A stretch of 64,000 bases of DNA, from the NCBI RefSeq assembly GCF_023101085.1, contig NZ_CP064703.1, forward strand, positions 5,766,001 to 5,830,000, given 5' to 3'. Under the pieces are notes generated by a model that made no database searches, was not told where the DNA came from, and saw only the letters and a list, made by a program, of their open reading frames with translations. The position numbers and the translations under genes were made by a program. This stretch comes from Bradyrhizobium sp. 170 (GTDB lineage Bacteria > Pseudomonadota > Alphaproteobacteria > Rhizobiales > Xanthobacteraceae). Below are positions 17,142 to 27,000 of this stretch, piece by piece; position 1 is the first letter of the stretch, and the number at the start of each line of letters is the position of its first letter.

Positions 17142-20087
17142 TCAGGCGGAAGAACCGCCGCCCACCAACGCCAGAAACACCCGCCTCACCTCGCCTTGCG
17201 TCTCGCGCACGCGTGCTTCCAGCGTCGAGAAATCAGGCGTGTCGCCGGCGCGCGCCATCACGTGCAAGAGATTATCGCCCGAGGTTTCCGGGTTGAACTT
17301 GCCGGTGACGCAAAGCCGCAAGATCTGCGTCAGGTCGTGATAGAGCCGCGCCGCTGAGCGCAAAATCTCGGCGTCGGAGTGCGGCAGCACGCCGAGGCGC
17401 GCGGCGTTGTCGAGCACCTGCAGCGTGGAGACGCTGAGGATTTCGGGTTTTTCCGCGGCGTGCACGAGTTGCAGATACTGCGCGATGAAATCGATATCGA
17501 CCAGCCCGCCGGCGGCGAGCTTGAGGTCCCAGATGTCGTCCTCGCCCTTTTCCAGCGCGATCGCCCGGCGCATGTCGGCGACATCGCCGGCGGTGGAGGC
17601 CGCGTCGCGTGGCCGCGTCATCACGCTGCGGATGATGTCCTCGATCCCGGCGCGAAACGCCGGTGAAGCCGAAATCACCCGCGCCCGCGTCAGCGCCATG
17701 TGCTCCCAGGTCCAGGCTTCGCGTTCCTGGTAATCGGCAAAGGAATCGATCCGCGACGCCAGCGGGCCGGCGCGGCCCGATGGGCGCAGCCGCATATCGA
17801 CGTCATAGAGCACGCCGTAATTGGTCCGCGTGGTGAACGCCGAGATCAGCCGCTGGGTCAGCCGCGCAAAATATTGCGCGCCGTGCAGCGATCGTTCGCC
17901 GTCGGAATCGGGACTATCCGCGTCGAAATCGTACAGCAGGATCAGGTCGAGATCGGAAGACGCCGTCATCTCGCGGCTGCCGAGCCGGCCCATCGCGAGG
18001 ATCGCGGTCTCCTGCCCCTTGATGCGGCCGTACTGGGTGGCGAACTGATCCCGGACCAGGCCGTGCACGGTGTGCACGATGCCTTCGGCGACGTCGGCAA
18101 AAGCGACGCTGGCCTGCTGGGCGGACACCGTGCCGGACAAGATGCGCGTGCCGATCAGGAACAGGCTCTCCTGGCCGAACAGCCGCAGGCGATCGAGAAA
18201 ATCTTCGTAGGAGTCCGCATCCTTCAGCGTCGTCGCCAGCCGCGCCGACAACTCCTTCTGGTCCGGCATCGCACCAAAGAAACGGGGATCGATCAGGCCG
18301 TCCATGATCTGCGGCTGGCGCGCCAGCATGTCGCCGAGCCGCGGCGCCGCGCCGAGGATCAAGGCCACCAGCGCGACCAGCTCGCGGTTCTCTCTCAACA
18401 GTGAAATCAGCCGGCCGCCGCGCTGCAAGGCGCCGAGAAAGCGATCGAACGCGGTCACGGCGTCATCAGGGTCTTCGGCATGCGCCAGCCCGTCGATCAG
18501 GCCGGGCACGAATTCGATGAAGGCTGACTTGGTCGCTTCATTGCGGAGCGCGCGATAATTGCCCTGCATCCAGAGTTGCAGGGTGCCAGCTACCGCGACC
18601 GGCATCTTGAAGCCGAGCGTCGTCAGATGGTCGAGCAGGCGTGCATCCTCTGGCCCTGCGGCGTAATTGACCTGCGGAAGTTGCACCGTGCCGGTCGGAT
18701 CGCCCTCAAACAGCTTGCCGTAGTGCCCCTGCACGATGTTGAGATGGCCGAGCAGATCCTTCGCAAAGGCTGTCCTGTTCTCATAGCCGAAGAAGTTCGC
18801 AAAGCGCTCCACGGCCTCGGCATCTTCGGGCAGCGCATGGGTCTGCTCGTCCGCGATCATTTGCAGCCGATGCTCGACGCGGCGCAGGAATTCGTAAGCC
18901 GCCGTCAGTTCGTCAAAGGCCTGAAAGGTGATCCAGTTGCTGGTGGCCAACACCTGCAACGCGTGCAGCGTGGGGCGCACCCGCAATTGCGGGTGACGGC
19001 CGCCGGCAATGAGCTGCTGCGTCTGCGCGAAAAACTCGATCTCGCGGATGCCGCCGCGGCCGACCTTGACGTTATGGCCTTCGACCGCGATCTCGCTCTG
19101 GCCGCGATAGGTCTGCATCTGCCGCTTCATGTCGTGGACGTCGGCGAGCGCGGCAAAATCCAGGTGCTTGCGCCAAACGAACGGCGCAAGTTCCGCGATC
19201 AGCGCCTCGCCTGCCCCGGCGTCGCCGGCGCAGACGCGCGCCTTGATCATCGCGGCGCGTTCCCAGGTGCGACCTTCGCGCTCGTAATAATGCAGCGCCG
19301 CCTCGGTCGAAATCGCCACCTGCGTCGAGGCCGGATCGGGCCGCAGGCGCAGATCGACGCGGAACACGTAGCCGTCGCCGGAGCGCTGCTGCAGCAGGCG
19401 GGCCAGCGCCTGCGTCACGCGCACGAAGAACGGCGCCGGCTCGATATCTGCCACCAGCGAAGTGGCGGCGGGATCGAAAAACACGATCAGGTCGATGTCG
19501 CTGGAATAGTTCAGTTCGCCCGCGCCCATCTTGCCCATCGCGAGCACGATCAGGCCAGAACCCTCCTCCGGCCGGTCGTGATTGAAGGCGGTCATGCGGC
19601 CGCGCGCGACCTCCTGGCGCAGCAGGAAGCGCAAGGCCGCCTGCACCGAGACGGTCGCAAGTTCGGTCAGCGCCGCCGTCACCCGCATCACCGGCCACAC
19701 CCCGCCGATGTCGCACAAAGCGATCAGCAACGCCGCCTCCGACTTCATGCGGCGAAGCAGATGCATCACGTCGGCCTCGCTCGCGGCGGCGAACACGTCG
19801 TGCGACGTTTTCTCCATCAGTGAGGTGAGATGCTGTTCCGGGTCGCATGCCAGGAGGCGGATCAGCCGCGCGGCATCAGCGCGGATCAGGTCGAACAGGT
19901 AGGGCGAGAACTCGGCGATGCCGAGCAGGATGGCCCGGGCCGGCGGACAATCCAGCCAAGCGCCGATCTCAGCCGCATGCTGCGGCTGCAGTTCAGCGAG
20001 CCAGTCTCCCAGGCGTTGTTCGGCGTTGCTGCTGGCGGTAATATGCGGCCCGCTCACGAACCGCGCGGCCAAGGCGGAGGAATTCAT
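17142..20087 (-). CDS. glnE: Bifunctional glutamine synthetase adenylyltransferase/deadenylase
   Basis: A 981-residue GlnE, which adds AMP to and phosphorolytically removes AMP from glutamine synthetase according to nitrogen status. Two nucleotidyltransferase cores are visible: the deadenylase half with VLAMGKMGAGELNYSSDIDLI and the adenylylating half with AILAMGRLGSREMTASSDLDLI, both retaining the DxD metal pair. The PII-responsive central helical region (RRVEHRLQMIADEQTHALP) is normal, and the length is as expected. Its ATG overlaps the stop of the sensor kinase gene as ATGA, so translation is coupled. The full length suggests function. Confidence 0.97.
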   Translation of the reverse strand: MNSSALAARFVSGPHITASSNAEQRLGDWLAELQPQHAAEIGAWLDCPPARAILLGIAEFSPYLFDLIRADAARLIRLLACDPEQHLTSLMEKTSHDVFAAASEADVMHLLRRMKSEAALLIALCDIGGVWPVMRVTAALTELATVSVQAALRFLLRQEVARGRMTAFNHDRPEEGSGLIVLAMGKMGAGELNYSSDIDLIVFFDPAATSLVADIEPAPFFVRVTQALARLLQQRSGDGYVFRVDLRLRPDPASTQVAISTEAALHYYEREGRTWERAAMIKARVCAGDAGAGEALIAELAPFVWRKHLDFAALADVHDMKRQMQTYRGQSEIAVEGHNVKVGRGGIREIEFFAQTQQLIAGGRHPQLRVRPTLHALQVLATSNWITFQAFDELTAAYEFLRRVEHRLQMIADEQTHALPEDAEAVERFANFFGYENRTAFAKDLLGHLNIVQGHYGKLFEGDPTGTVQLPQVNYAAGPEDARLLDHLTTLGFKMPVAVAGTLQLWMQGNYRALRNEATKSAFIEFVPGLIDGLAHAEDPDDAVTAFDRFLGALQRGGRLISLLRENRELVALVALILGAAPRLGDMLARQPQIMDGLIDPRFFGAMPDQKELSARLATTLKDADSYEDFLDRLRLFGQESLFLIGTRILSGTVSAQQASVAFADVAEGIVHTVHGLVRDQFATQYGRIKGQETAILAMGRLGSREMTASSDLDLILLYDFDADSPDSDGERSLHGAQYFARLTQRLISAFTTRTNYGVLYDVDMRLRPSGRAGPLASRIDSFADYQEREAWTWEHMALTRARVISASPAFRAGIEDIIRSVMTRPRDAASTAGDVADMRRAIALEKGEDDIWDLKLAAGGLVDIDFIAQYLQLVHAAEKPEILSVSTLQVLDNAARLGVLPHSDAEILRSAARLYHDLTQILRLCVTGKFNPETSGDNLLHVMARAGDTPDFSTLEARVRETQGEVRRVFLALVGGGSSA

Positions 20088-21550
20088 GCCACCTTCTGTG
20101 GCACATCCGGCGTTTGAGCCGCAAGCCTGTCAGCCGCGGCGGATAGCGCCGGGATGACCAGCGTCGCGGTCAGGCCGGGATGCGAATCGCCCAGCTTGAG
20201 CTCGCCGCCGTGCAACGTCGCCACTGCGGACGCCAGGCTGAGGCCGAGGCCGGAACCCGGCAGCGTCCGGCTCGCCTCCAGCCGCACGAACCGCTCCACC
20301 GCATGCTTGCGATCCCCTTCGGGAATGCCGGGCCCATGATCGGTGACGCTGAGCAGCACGTGGTCGCCCTCGCGCCGCGCCTCGATCAGAATCTCCCTGG
20401 TGCGGGCGGCGGCCGCAGGATCCAGCGGCTGCACCACGGGCGACGGCTTGCCGTATTTGATGGCGTTCTCGACCAAATTGGCGAGCGCCTGGCTGATCAG
20501 CTCACGATTGCCGTGCAGCCGCGCGGTCGCGGCCTTGACGCGCAGCATCATGCCGTCGTCTTCGGCCAGCGGTTCGTACAATTCGTGGATGCCCTTGGCG
20601 ACGTCGGCCGCGTCGAAATCATCCATGTTGCCGCGCGCCTGCCCGGACTCGGCGCGCGCGATCATCAATAGCGCGTTGAAGGTGCGGATCAGGCCGTCGG
20701 ACTCCTCGATGGTCCGCTCCAGCGCCGCGCGGTATTCGGCCTCGCTGCCGGAACTCGCCAGCGCCTCCTCGGCGCGGTTGCGCATGCGCGTCAGCGGTGT
20801 CTTCAAATCATGGGCGATGTTGTCGGAGACTTCTTTCAGCCCCATCATCAGCGCCTCGATGCGCTCCAGCATGGCGTTGAGGTTTTCCGCGAGACGATCG
20901 AGTTCGTCGCCGGAGCGCCCGACCGGCAGGCGCCCGGAAAGGTCGCCGGCCATGATGCGCCGTGTGGTGCCGGTCATGGCGTCGATCCGCTGCAGCACCC
21001 GCCGCGCCACGAAGATGCCGCCGCCGATGCCGAGCACGATGACGACGAGCAGCGACCATTGCGCGGCGTTGGCGACGATGCCGAACAGACGCCGCCGCTC
21101 CTCCAGGTCGCGGCCGACCAAAAGGCGGAAACCGTTGGTGAGTTCGGTGACGCGCACCAGCGCGCGGTGATGCGCCGTGTCCTGCTCGTCGAGCCGGCGA
21201 TAGGCGGTCTCGGACCAGCCGAGCGAGGCCATCACGCCCGGCGCCAGCGAACCGACATTACCGCCGATCGCTTTCCCCTCAGGCGTGGTGACGAGATAGA
21301 GATTGGCGCCTGGCCGCAGCGCCCGGTTTTCGATCGTGAAGACGAGGCCGCGCAAGCCGCGGCGCGTGTAGATGTCGACGATCTCGGCGGTCTCGACGTT
21401 CACCGTGGCGGTGATCTGCTCGTTGATCAGCCGTCGCGTATTCCAGGCGAAATAGCCGAGCAGCGACGCTGCAAACAGCGCAAACAAAAACAGATAGACC
21501 AGCGTCAGCCGGAACGCCGTGGTGCGGATCAGTTTACCGAAGGCCGTCAC
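20084..21550 (-). CDS. Sensor histidine kinase
   Basis: A 488-residue two-component kinase. The N-terminal membrane helix is LTLVYLFLFALFAASLLGYFAW, then a periplasmic loop to about residue 165 and a second helix (WSLLVVIVLGIGGGIFVA). HAMP is at about 185-240 (GDLSGRLPVGRSGDELDRLAENLN). The phosphoacceptor box is DNIAHDLKTPLTRMRNRAEE. ATP-binding motifs include N-box LVENAIKYG, VTDHGPGIP and GSGLGLSLA. The start is GTG at 21548-21550. A response regulator gene would be expected upstream, but the next gene there is an integrase, so the partner regulator is missing from the window. Confidence 0.93.
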   Translation of the reverse strand: MTAFGKLIRTTAFRLTLVYLFLFALFAASLLGYFAWNTRRLINEQITATVNVETAEIVDIYTRRGLRGLVFTIENRALRPGANLYLVTTPEGKAIGGNVGSLAPGVMASLGWSETAYRRLDEQDTAHHRALVRVTELTNGFRLLVGRDLEERRRLFGIVANAAQWSLLVVIVLGIGGGIFVARRVLQRIDAMTGTTRRIMAGDLSGRLPVGRSGDELDRLAENLNAMLERIEALMMGLKEVSDNIAHDLKTPLTRMRNRAEEALASSGSEAEYRAALERTIEESDGLIRTFNALLMIARAESGQARGNMDDFDAADVAKGIHELYEPLAEDDGMMLRVKAATARLHGNRELISQALANLVENAIKYGKPSPVVQPLDPAAAARTREILIEARREGDHVLLSVTDHGPGIPEGDRKHAVERFVRLEASRTLPGSGLGLSLASAVATLHGGELKLGDSHPGLTATLVIPALSAAADRLAAQTPDVPQKVA

Positions 21551-21798
21551 GGATCATGTATCCAATCTCAGCGGTGCGCCTGCTATCACTAGCCATCGTC
21601 ATAGTTTTTATTTCCTTTTAGTTCCAACATATTAGCTGCATCTGCTGTCGTCTGACTTCGCTGAAAATCGCCAAACGCCGGCCGGTCCCGGCTAAAAACT
21701 GGTAAGTTGACGCGACGCTCCCTCCTAATGTATCCGTGACGGTCGTTCATCCAAAGTAGGTCGATTTTGGAACAACTGACCATCACGACCGAGCATCC

Positions 21799-23088
21799 GT
21801 GACGGTAAGTGGTAAGCGGAAGGGGAACGTTAAAGTGGCACTCAATTCGAACCAAGTTAAATCCCTGCAACCTGGCGTTCATGCGGACGGTGGGGGGCTT
21901 TATCTGGTGGTGCGCGAAAGCGGTGATCGGGTGTGGGCCTTCCGTTTCACCGACCTCGAGGGCAAGCGGGCGCAGATGGAGTTCGCCAGGGCTGGCGACC
22001 GCGACGGCGCAAGCGGTGACGTTCTGACCCTAAGCAGCGCGCGCGAGAAGGCCCGCGACTATAAGGTCGCATTGAAGCGCGAGGGCATCGATCCGCGCGT
22101 CAAGAAGCGGGTCACCGCTCAGGGTAGCAAGACGTTCAAGGAGTTTGCCGAGGAGCAGTATCCTGATTGGTGTCAAGGGTTGTCCGAAGAGGAGTTGAAG
22201 CAGTGGCAGCGCTCAATCCGGGACGTGCCCAGCCTGCACGACAAGAAGCTCCAGGAGATCACCACCGAGCACGTGCTGGAGGCGCTCAAGGCGATCTGGA
22301 CCGTGAAACCGGTCACAGCGTCGCGGACTCGCCAGCGGATCGAGCGGTTGATGGACGCTGCCAAAGCGTTGAGATTGCGCATAGGCGAGAACCCGGCCGC
22401 ATGGCGCGGCAACCTCAAACACCTGCTGCCGTCGCCCCGCAAGCTGAATCGCAAGAAGGGACATCGGTCCGCGCCATATACGAAGATGCCGGGAATGATG
22501 ACAGGGCTGCGCTATGATCCCGGCAACGCCGCCCGCTGCACAGAAGTCGGCATCCTCACCGTGTCGCGGAGCCAAGAAATCCGGCTGATGGAGTGGACGG
22601 AGCTCGACTTCGAAGCAAGGACGTGGATGGTTCCGGCTGAGAAGATGAAGATTAAGGGCGAGCTAGAGCCGAAGCCGCATCTCGTCCCGTTGTCAGATCA
22701 GGCCATCGAGATCATCCAATCGATGCCGCGCACGGATAAGTACGTGTTCCCCTCCGACCACGCGGAGGAACATCAGCCGTTCCGGGCGAACGCGCTTGTT
22801 GGGGCCATCGAACGCACTGCCGTCAAATCCACCATGCATGGCTGCCGCACGAGCTTCCGAAATTGGGGCGCTGACAACAAGGAGCACAATTTCCGCCGCG
22901 AAGTGCTTGAGTTCTGCCTCTCGCACCGTGTCGGCGATGAGGCTGAACTGGCGTATTGGGACAGCGAGATGATCAAGCGACGCCGCGAGGTGCTGCAGGC
23001 GTGGGCTGACTTCATCAAGCCGCGCAAGAATACGTCGCGCGAGCAACGGCCCGAAAGAAAGCGGCAAAAGCTCAAGCTCGTCGCCTAA
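21799..23088 (+). CDS. Tyrosine site-specific recombinase (phage/island integrase)
   Basis: A 429-residue integrase of the P4-like island type. The N-terminal arm-binding domain is recognisable (QVKSLQPGVHADGGGLYLVVRESGDRVWAFRFT). The catalytic domain carries Arg in TVSRSQEIRLMEW, His-x-x-Arg in MHGCRTSFRNWG, a later His in CLSHRVGDEAELAYW and Tyr in AYWDSE. The start is GTG at 21799. No tRNA or obvious att repeat adjoins it. It lies upstream of the kinase-glnE pair and just before the catabolic region, so it probably marks an island edge. Confidence 0.92.
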   Translation: MTVSGKRKGNVKVALNSNQVKSLQPGVHADGGGLYLVVRESGDRVWAFRFTDLEGKRAQMEFARAGDRDGASGDVLTLSSAREKARDYKVALKREGIDPRVKKRVTAQGSKTFKEFAEEQYPDWCQGLSEEELKQWQRSIRDVPSLHDKKLQEITTEHVLEALKAIWTVKPVTASRTRQRIERLMDAAKALRLRIGENPAAWRGNLKHLLPSPRKLNRKKGHRSAPYTKMPGMMTGLRYDPGNAARCTEVGILTVSRSQEIRLMEWTELDFEARTWMVPAEKMKIKGELEPKPHLVPLSDQAIEIIQSMPRTDKYVFPSDHAEEHQPFRANALVGAIERTAVKSTMHGCRTSFRNWGADNKEHNFRREVLEFCLSHRVGDEAELAYWDSEMIKRRREVLQAWADFIKPRKNTSREQRPERKRQKLKLVA

Positions 23089-23397
23089 CGAGCGCACCAA
23101 AATTGTAGTGAGCGAAGCGCGCTTCCGTCGCGATGTAATCAGGGACCGGCGGATCCTCGCCGTCGTCGGCTTCGTCTACGGATCACATGAGGACTTCTTC
23201 CCGTCTTGATCCCTCAAAGCGCGCGGCGTCCGCGCATCAGGTAAGAGCTTCGACCGGCTGCAAGTTGTGACTGTGTGATCGTCGTTTACCCTGTTCGAAG
23301 CGCGCAGTATCAATCTTGCAACTATGGTGTATTCTTAATCTATGCACGTCGATTGGCGACTTGCATCGAGCCAACTTTTGGGATCACGGAGGGCAAC
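23089..23397. other. Gene-free stretch after the integrase
   Basis: About 310 bases with no supported gene, repeat or RNA. A core attachment site could lie here, but without the opposite island end it cannot be identified. Confidence 0.4.
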
Positions 23398-23460
23398 ATG
23401 GCCAAGAAAGCGAAGAAGGCAAAGAAGGCAAAGAAGACAGCCAAGAAGAAAAAGAAGTAG
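23398..23460 (+). CDS. Very small Lys/Ala-rich basic protein
   Basis: Twenty codons from ATG 23398 encode MAKKAKKAKKAKKTAKKKKK. ATCACGGAGGGCAAC gives an excellent ribosome site. The product resembles the histone-H1-like lysine-rich tails and mini-proteins often seen in Bradyrhizobium and would bind nucleic acid. A strong terminator follows at 23575, so this is likely a real short transcript. It could also be a truncated tail of a longer repeat protein. Confidence 0.55.
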   Translation: MAKKAKKAKKAKKTAKKKKK

Positions 23461-23574
23461 CCGTTCAACGAAACCTCTCAGTTATCCGGATAGCATCTGA
23501 GGTCCGTTACGCCCTTTGCAGCCCGGACAGGCCGCAGCTTTCGCCGACAGAATATCCGCGCAACAAACGGTCAG

Positions 23575-23623
23575 GCCGGACCATTATGCAGATGGCTGCT
23601 GCATAACGGTCCGGCTTTTCTTT
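23575..23623 (+). terminator. Strong rho-independent terminator
   Basis: GCCGGACC-A-TTATGCAG pairs with CTGCATAA-C-GGTCCGGC, 16 of 17 positions, around a 7-base loop, and is followed by TTTTCTTT. It would end the transcript of the Lys-rich mini-gene 115 bases upstream. Confidence 0.8.
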
Positions 23624-23659
23624 GGGCCTGCTATCAACGCGTCCGCGCCACGCGGAACC

Positions 23660-23910
23660 GTGTGGAGTATCCGCAATCTCATCGTCGCAACGGTTTCGCT
23701 GCTGGCTCTCTTCGGCATTGGCATCTCCGGATATGTCTTGCGTACCGCAAGCCTGGAGCGCGCAATGCTTCTGGCGCGGCCGCCGCCAACCAAACGGCGG
23801 ACATGCTACCGGAAAGCGCTGGCCAGTGGGCCCGCGAACGCGGCGCGACTAACCTGGCGCTCAACGCCGCCCACCAAGGCAGCGACCAGCATATCCTACG
23901 ATGCTGCCGC
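23660..23910 (+). pseudogene. Methyl-accepting chemotaxis protein N-terminal remnant (frameshifted)
   Basis: From GTG 23660 the frame reads VWSIRNLIVATVSLLALFGI and SGYVLRTASLERAMLLA, a signal-anchor like that of nitrate-sensing chemoreceptors. The likeness then moves to the next frame (AANQTADMLPESAGQWARER, GATNLALNAA), so one base was gained or lost near 23780. Nothing of the HAMP or signalling domain follows. A dead fragment, not a gene. Confidence 0.6.
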
Positions 23911-24055
23911 GATCATGCTCCAATGCGATCGAATGGCTCGGCCACACGATCGAATGGTTCGGCCCGAACGCCTTGGCGCTGCGGTAGCCGAAGGAAGACA
24001 TCTTGAAACACCGGCACGAAATAGAGCTGCCGACGCCATCGTCGGACTTGGTTGG

Positions 24056-25366
24056 CTAGAAGGCCGTCATCCAGGTCGCCACTCCGGGCACAAAATAGAC
24101 CAGCGCGAGAACTGCAATGCTGATGACAAGGTACGGCACGACCGCTTGGAATATTTGCCCCATGGTTACTTGAGGCGGCGTCACACCCTTCATCGTCATC
24201 AGCAACAGACCGTGGGGCGGCAGCAACATTCCGAGTTGCATGCAGATCAGGAACAGCACGCCAAACCATACCGGGTCGATAGCAAGCGAGTTCACCAGCG
24301 GCATGAAGATTGGAAGCGTGATCAGCATCATGCTAACTTGATCGATAAAGATGCCGAGCGCGATCAGGATCAACAGCATGACGATGACCAGGGCGTCGGC
24401 CGAAAGCCCGCTTTGCGTGATGATGTTGACGATTCCATTCGTGGCGCCCGAAAACGCCAATATCTGAGAGAAGGTCGTTGCTCCGATGATGATGAAGAGA
24501 ATCATCCCGGAAATAAGAACCGTGCCATGCAGGGATTGCCACAGAACCTTCGGCGTCAACGCCCGGTAGGCCGCCGCGAGGACGATCGTCGCGAAAGCGC
24601 CGATCGCAGCAGACTCTGTCGGCGTTGCCCAGCCGGCCACCATCGCACCGACGACAAGCCCGAATATCGAAACCAGCGGAACCACGTAGAGTACGAGAGG
24701 ACTGAACCTCGCCCACCCGTTGTATTCCTTGAAATCGCTATCCGGCGCCAATTCCGGCTTGGATAGCGTGCGCAGGATAATCCATCCCACGAAGAGAACG
24801 GAAAGAATGATGCCTGGCATAACTCCCCCGATGAGGAGTTTGGAGATCGAAATGCCGGAGAGACTCCCCAATAGAACAGCAAGGGCGCTGGGCGGAATAA
24901 GCATATCAACCGCACCGATAGCCATGATGGGCCCCGTTGCCATCGTGGGGTGATAGCCCCTCGACAGCATGATCGGAACCATCAGGCTACCGAGCATCGC
25001 TGTCGTTGCGATTGTCGACCCGGAAATCGCACTGAACACCGTTCCCGCCACGACCGCAACCACTGCGAGTCTGCCCGGAACGTGTTTGATGATCCTCTCA
25101 ATTCCGTCGATGACCTTCACCGCCAAACCGGTGTGAAAAAGCACCTCTCCCATCAGGACAAAGAGGGGAATCGGCGTCAGAGAGAACGTGGTGATCGAGG
25201 AGACCGAGCTGCGCACGAGCTGGGACAGGCCGGCTTCACCGGCCATAAAAAGGTAAGCCCCGATCAGATTGATAACGAGAAACGCAAAGCCGACCGGCAA
25301 TCCGGCGAACATCAGAACGGTTGATCCACCAAGCAGTAACCAGGCAGCAGCTTCCCAACTCATCAT
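24056..25366 (-). CDS. TRAP transporter large permease (DctM-type)
   Basis: A 436-residue, about 12-helix membrane protein of the TRAP large subunit family. Typical motifs: AWLLLGGSTVLMFAGLPVGFAFL at the start, PLFVLMGEVLFHTGLAVKVID, VAGTVFSAISGSTIATTAML and GYHPTMATGPIMAIGAVDMLIPPS. It drives sodium- or proton-coupled uptake of an organic acid delivered by the binding protein. It is the last gene of a three-gene TRAP operon, overlapping the small subunit as ATGA. The nearby aromatic-acid genes suggest an aromatic or other carboxylate substrate. Confidence 0.93.
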   Translation of the reverse strand: MMSWEAAAWLLLGGSTVLMFAGLPVGFAFLVINLIGAYLFMAGEAGLSQLVRSSVSSITTFSLTPIPLFVLMGEVLFHTGLAVKVIDGIERIIKHVPGRLAVVAVVAGTVFSAISGSTIATTAMLGSLMVPIMLSRGYHPTMATGPIMAIGAVDMLIPPSALAVLLGSLSGISISKLLIGGVMPGIILSVLFVGWIILRTLSKPELAPDSDFKEYNGWARFSPLVLYVVPLVSIFGLVVGAMVAGWATPTESAAIGAFATIVLAAAYRALTPKVLWQSLHGTVLISGMILFIIIGATTFSQILAFSGATNGIVNIITQSGLSADALVIVMLLILIALGIFIDQVSMMLITLPIFMPLVNSLAIDPVWFGVLFLICMQLGMLLPPHGLLLMTMKGVTPPQVTMGQIFQAVVPYLVISIAVLALVYFVPGVATWMTAF

Positions 25367-25890
25367 GACACGGACACCTGCTCGTTGCGCGGCTGCCGAG
25401 GTCCGCCAAGGAGGCTTCGCAGCCGGAAGATCGCTTCAACCGACAACAGCACAAACACACATGGCAACGGAGCCAGACTCCACCACTCCGGATAGACGAC
25501 CGTTTTGATTAGCATTGCATTGCTGCCCGCACTTCGCCCGGTAACAATGAGGCCGTACCAGACCATCGCCACGCAACAAAACAGCATCGCGCAGGCTGCA
25601 ACCAACTCCATCAGCCACCCGATCCGCGGCGGCACCATGTGGAGCAACAGATCGATCCGGATGTGACGACCGCTTCGCAACAGAAACGGCGCCGACAGCA
25701 AAGTCATCAGATAGATCGCGGACTCTGACAAGTCGCTGGCCAAAGCCAAACCCCGCGGCATCCCCGGCACGGCCAAGTTGCGAAGGAACACATCAACGCA
25801 AATGACCAACATCATCCCAAATAGCAGCGTACATGCCAAGGATACCAAAGCGAGGCAAAGCTTGCCAACCAACCGATCAAACACATCCAT
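25363..25890 (-). CDS. TRAP transporter small permease (DctQ-type)
   Basis: A 175-residue, four-helix protein (VGKLCLALVSLACTLLFGMMLVICVDVFLRN; LSESAIYLMTLLSAPFLLRSGRHIRIDLL; MELVAACAMLFCCVAMVWYGLI; LPCVFVLLSVEAIFRLRSL). The RHIRIDLL segment is typical of DctQ proteins. ATG at 25888-25890 is used; a TTG at 25923 would add 11 residues. It sits between the TRAP binding protein and large permease genes. Confidence 0.88.
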   Translation of the reverse strand: MDVFDRLVGKLCLALVSLACTLLFGMMLVICVDVFLRNLAVPGMPRGLALASDLSESAIYLMTLLSAPFLLRSGRHIRIDLLLHMVPPRIGWLMELVAACAMLFCCVAMVWYGLIVTGRSAGSNAMLIKTVVYPEWWSLAPLPCVFVLLSVEAIFRLRSLLGGPRQPRNEQVSVS

Positions 25891-25926
25891 AAGGCATACT
25901 TCCGACACTATCGAACGTCGCAAATA

Positions 25927-26895
<969 letters not shown>

Positions 26896-27000
26896 TCACT
26901 CCCCATTTAATCTTTTCCAGGATCAGGTAACGCGAGCACCGAGACCTTGGTGTCTGTTCTGCGCTCAATGGACCAGTGTAACACATACAACCAGTGCGCC

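Noticed and set aside
18576..19823. A 415-codon plus-strand frame
   Set aside because: Antisense shadow of glnE; Arg/His-rich composition typical of high-GC complementary frames.
23516..24766. A 416-codon open frame on the plus strand
   Set aside because: It runs antisense through the TRAP permease gene and across a strong terminator; only the chemoreceptor remnant part has homology.
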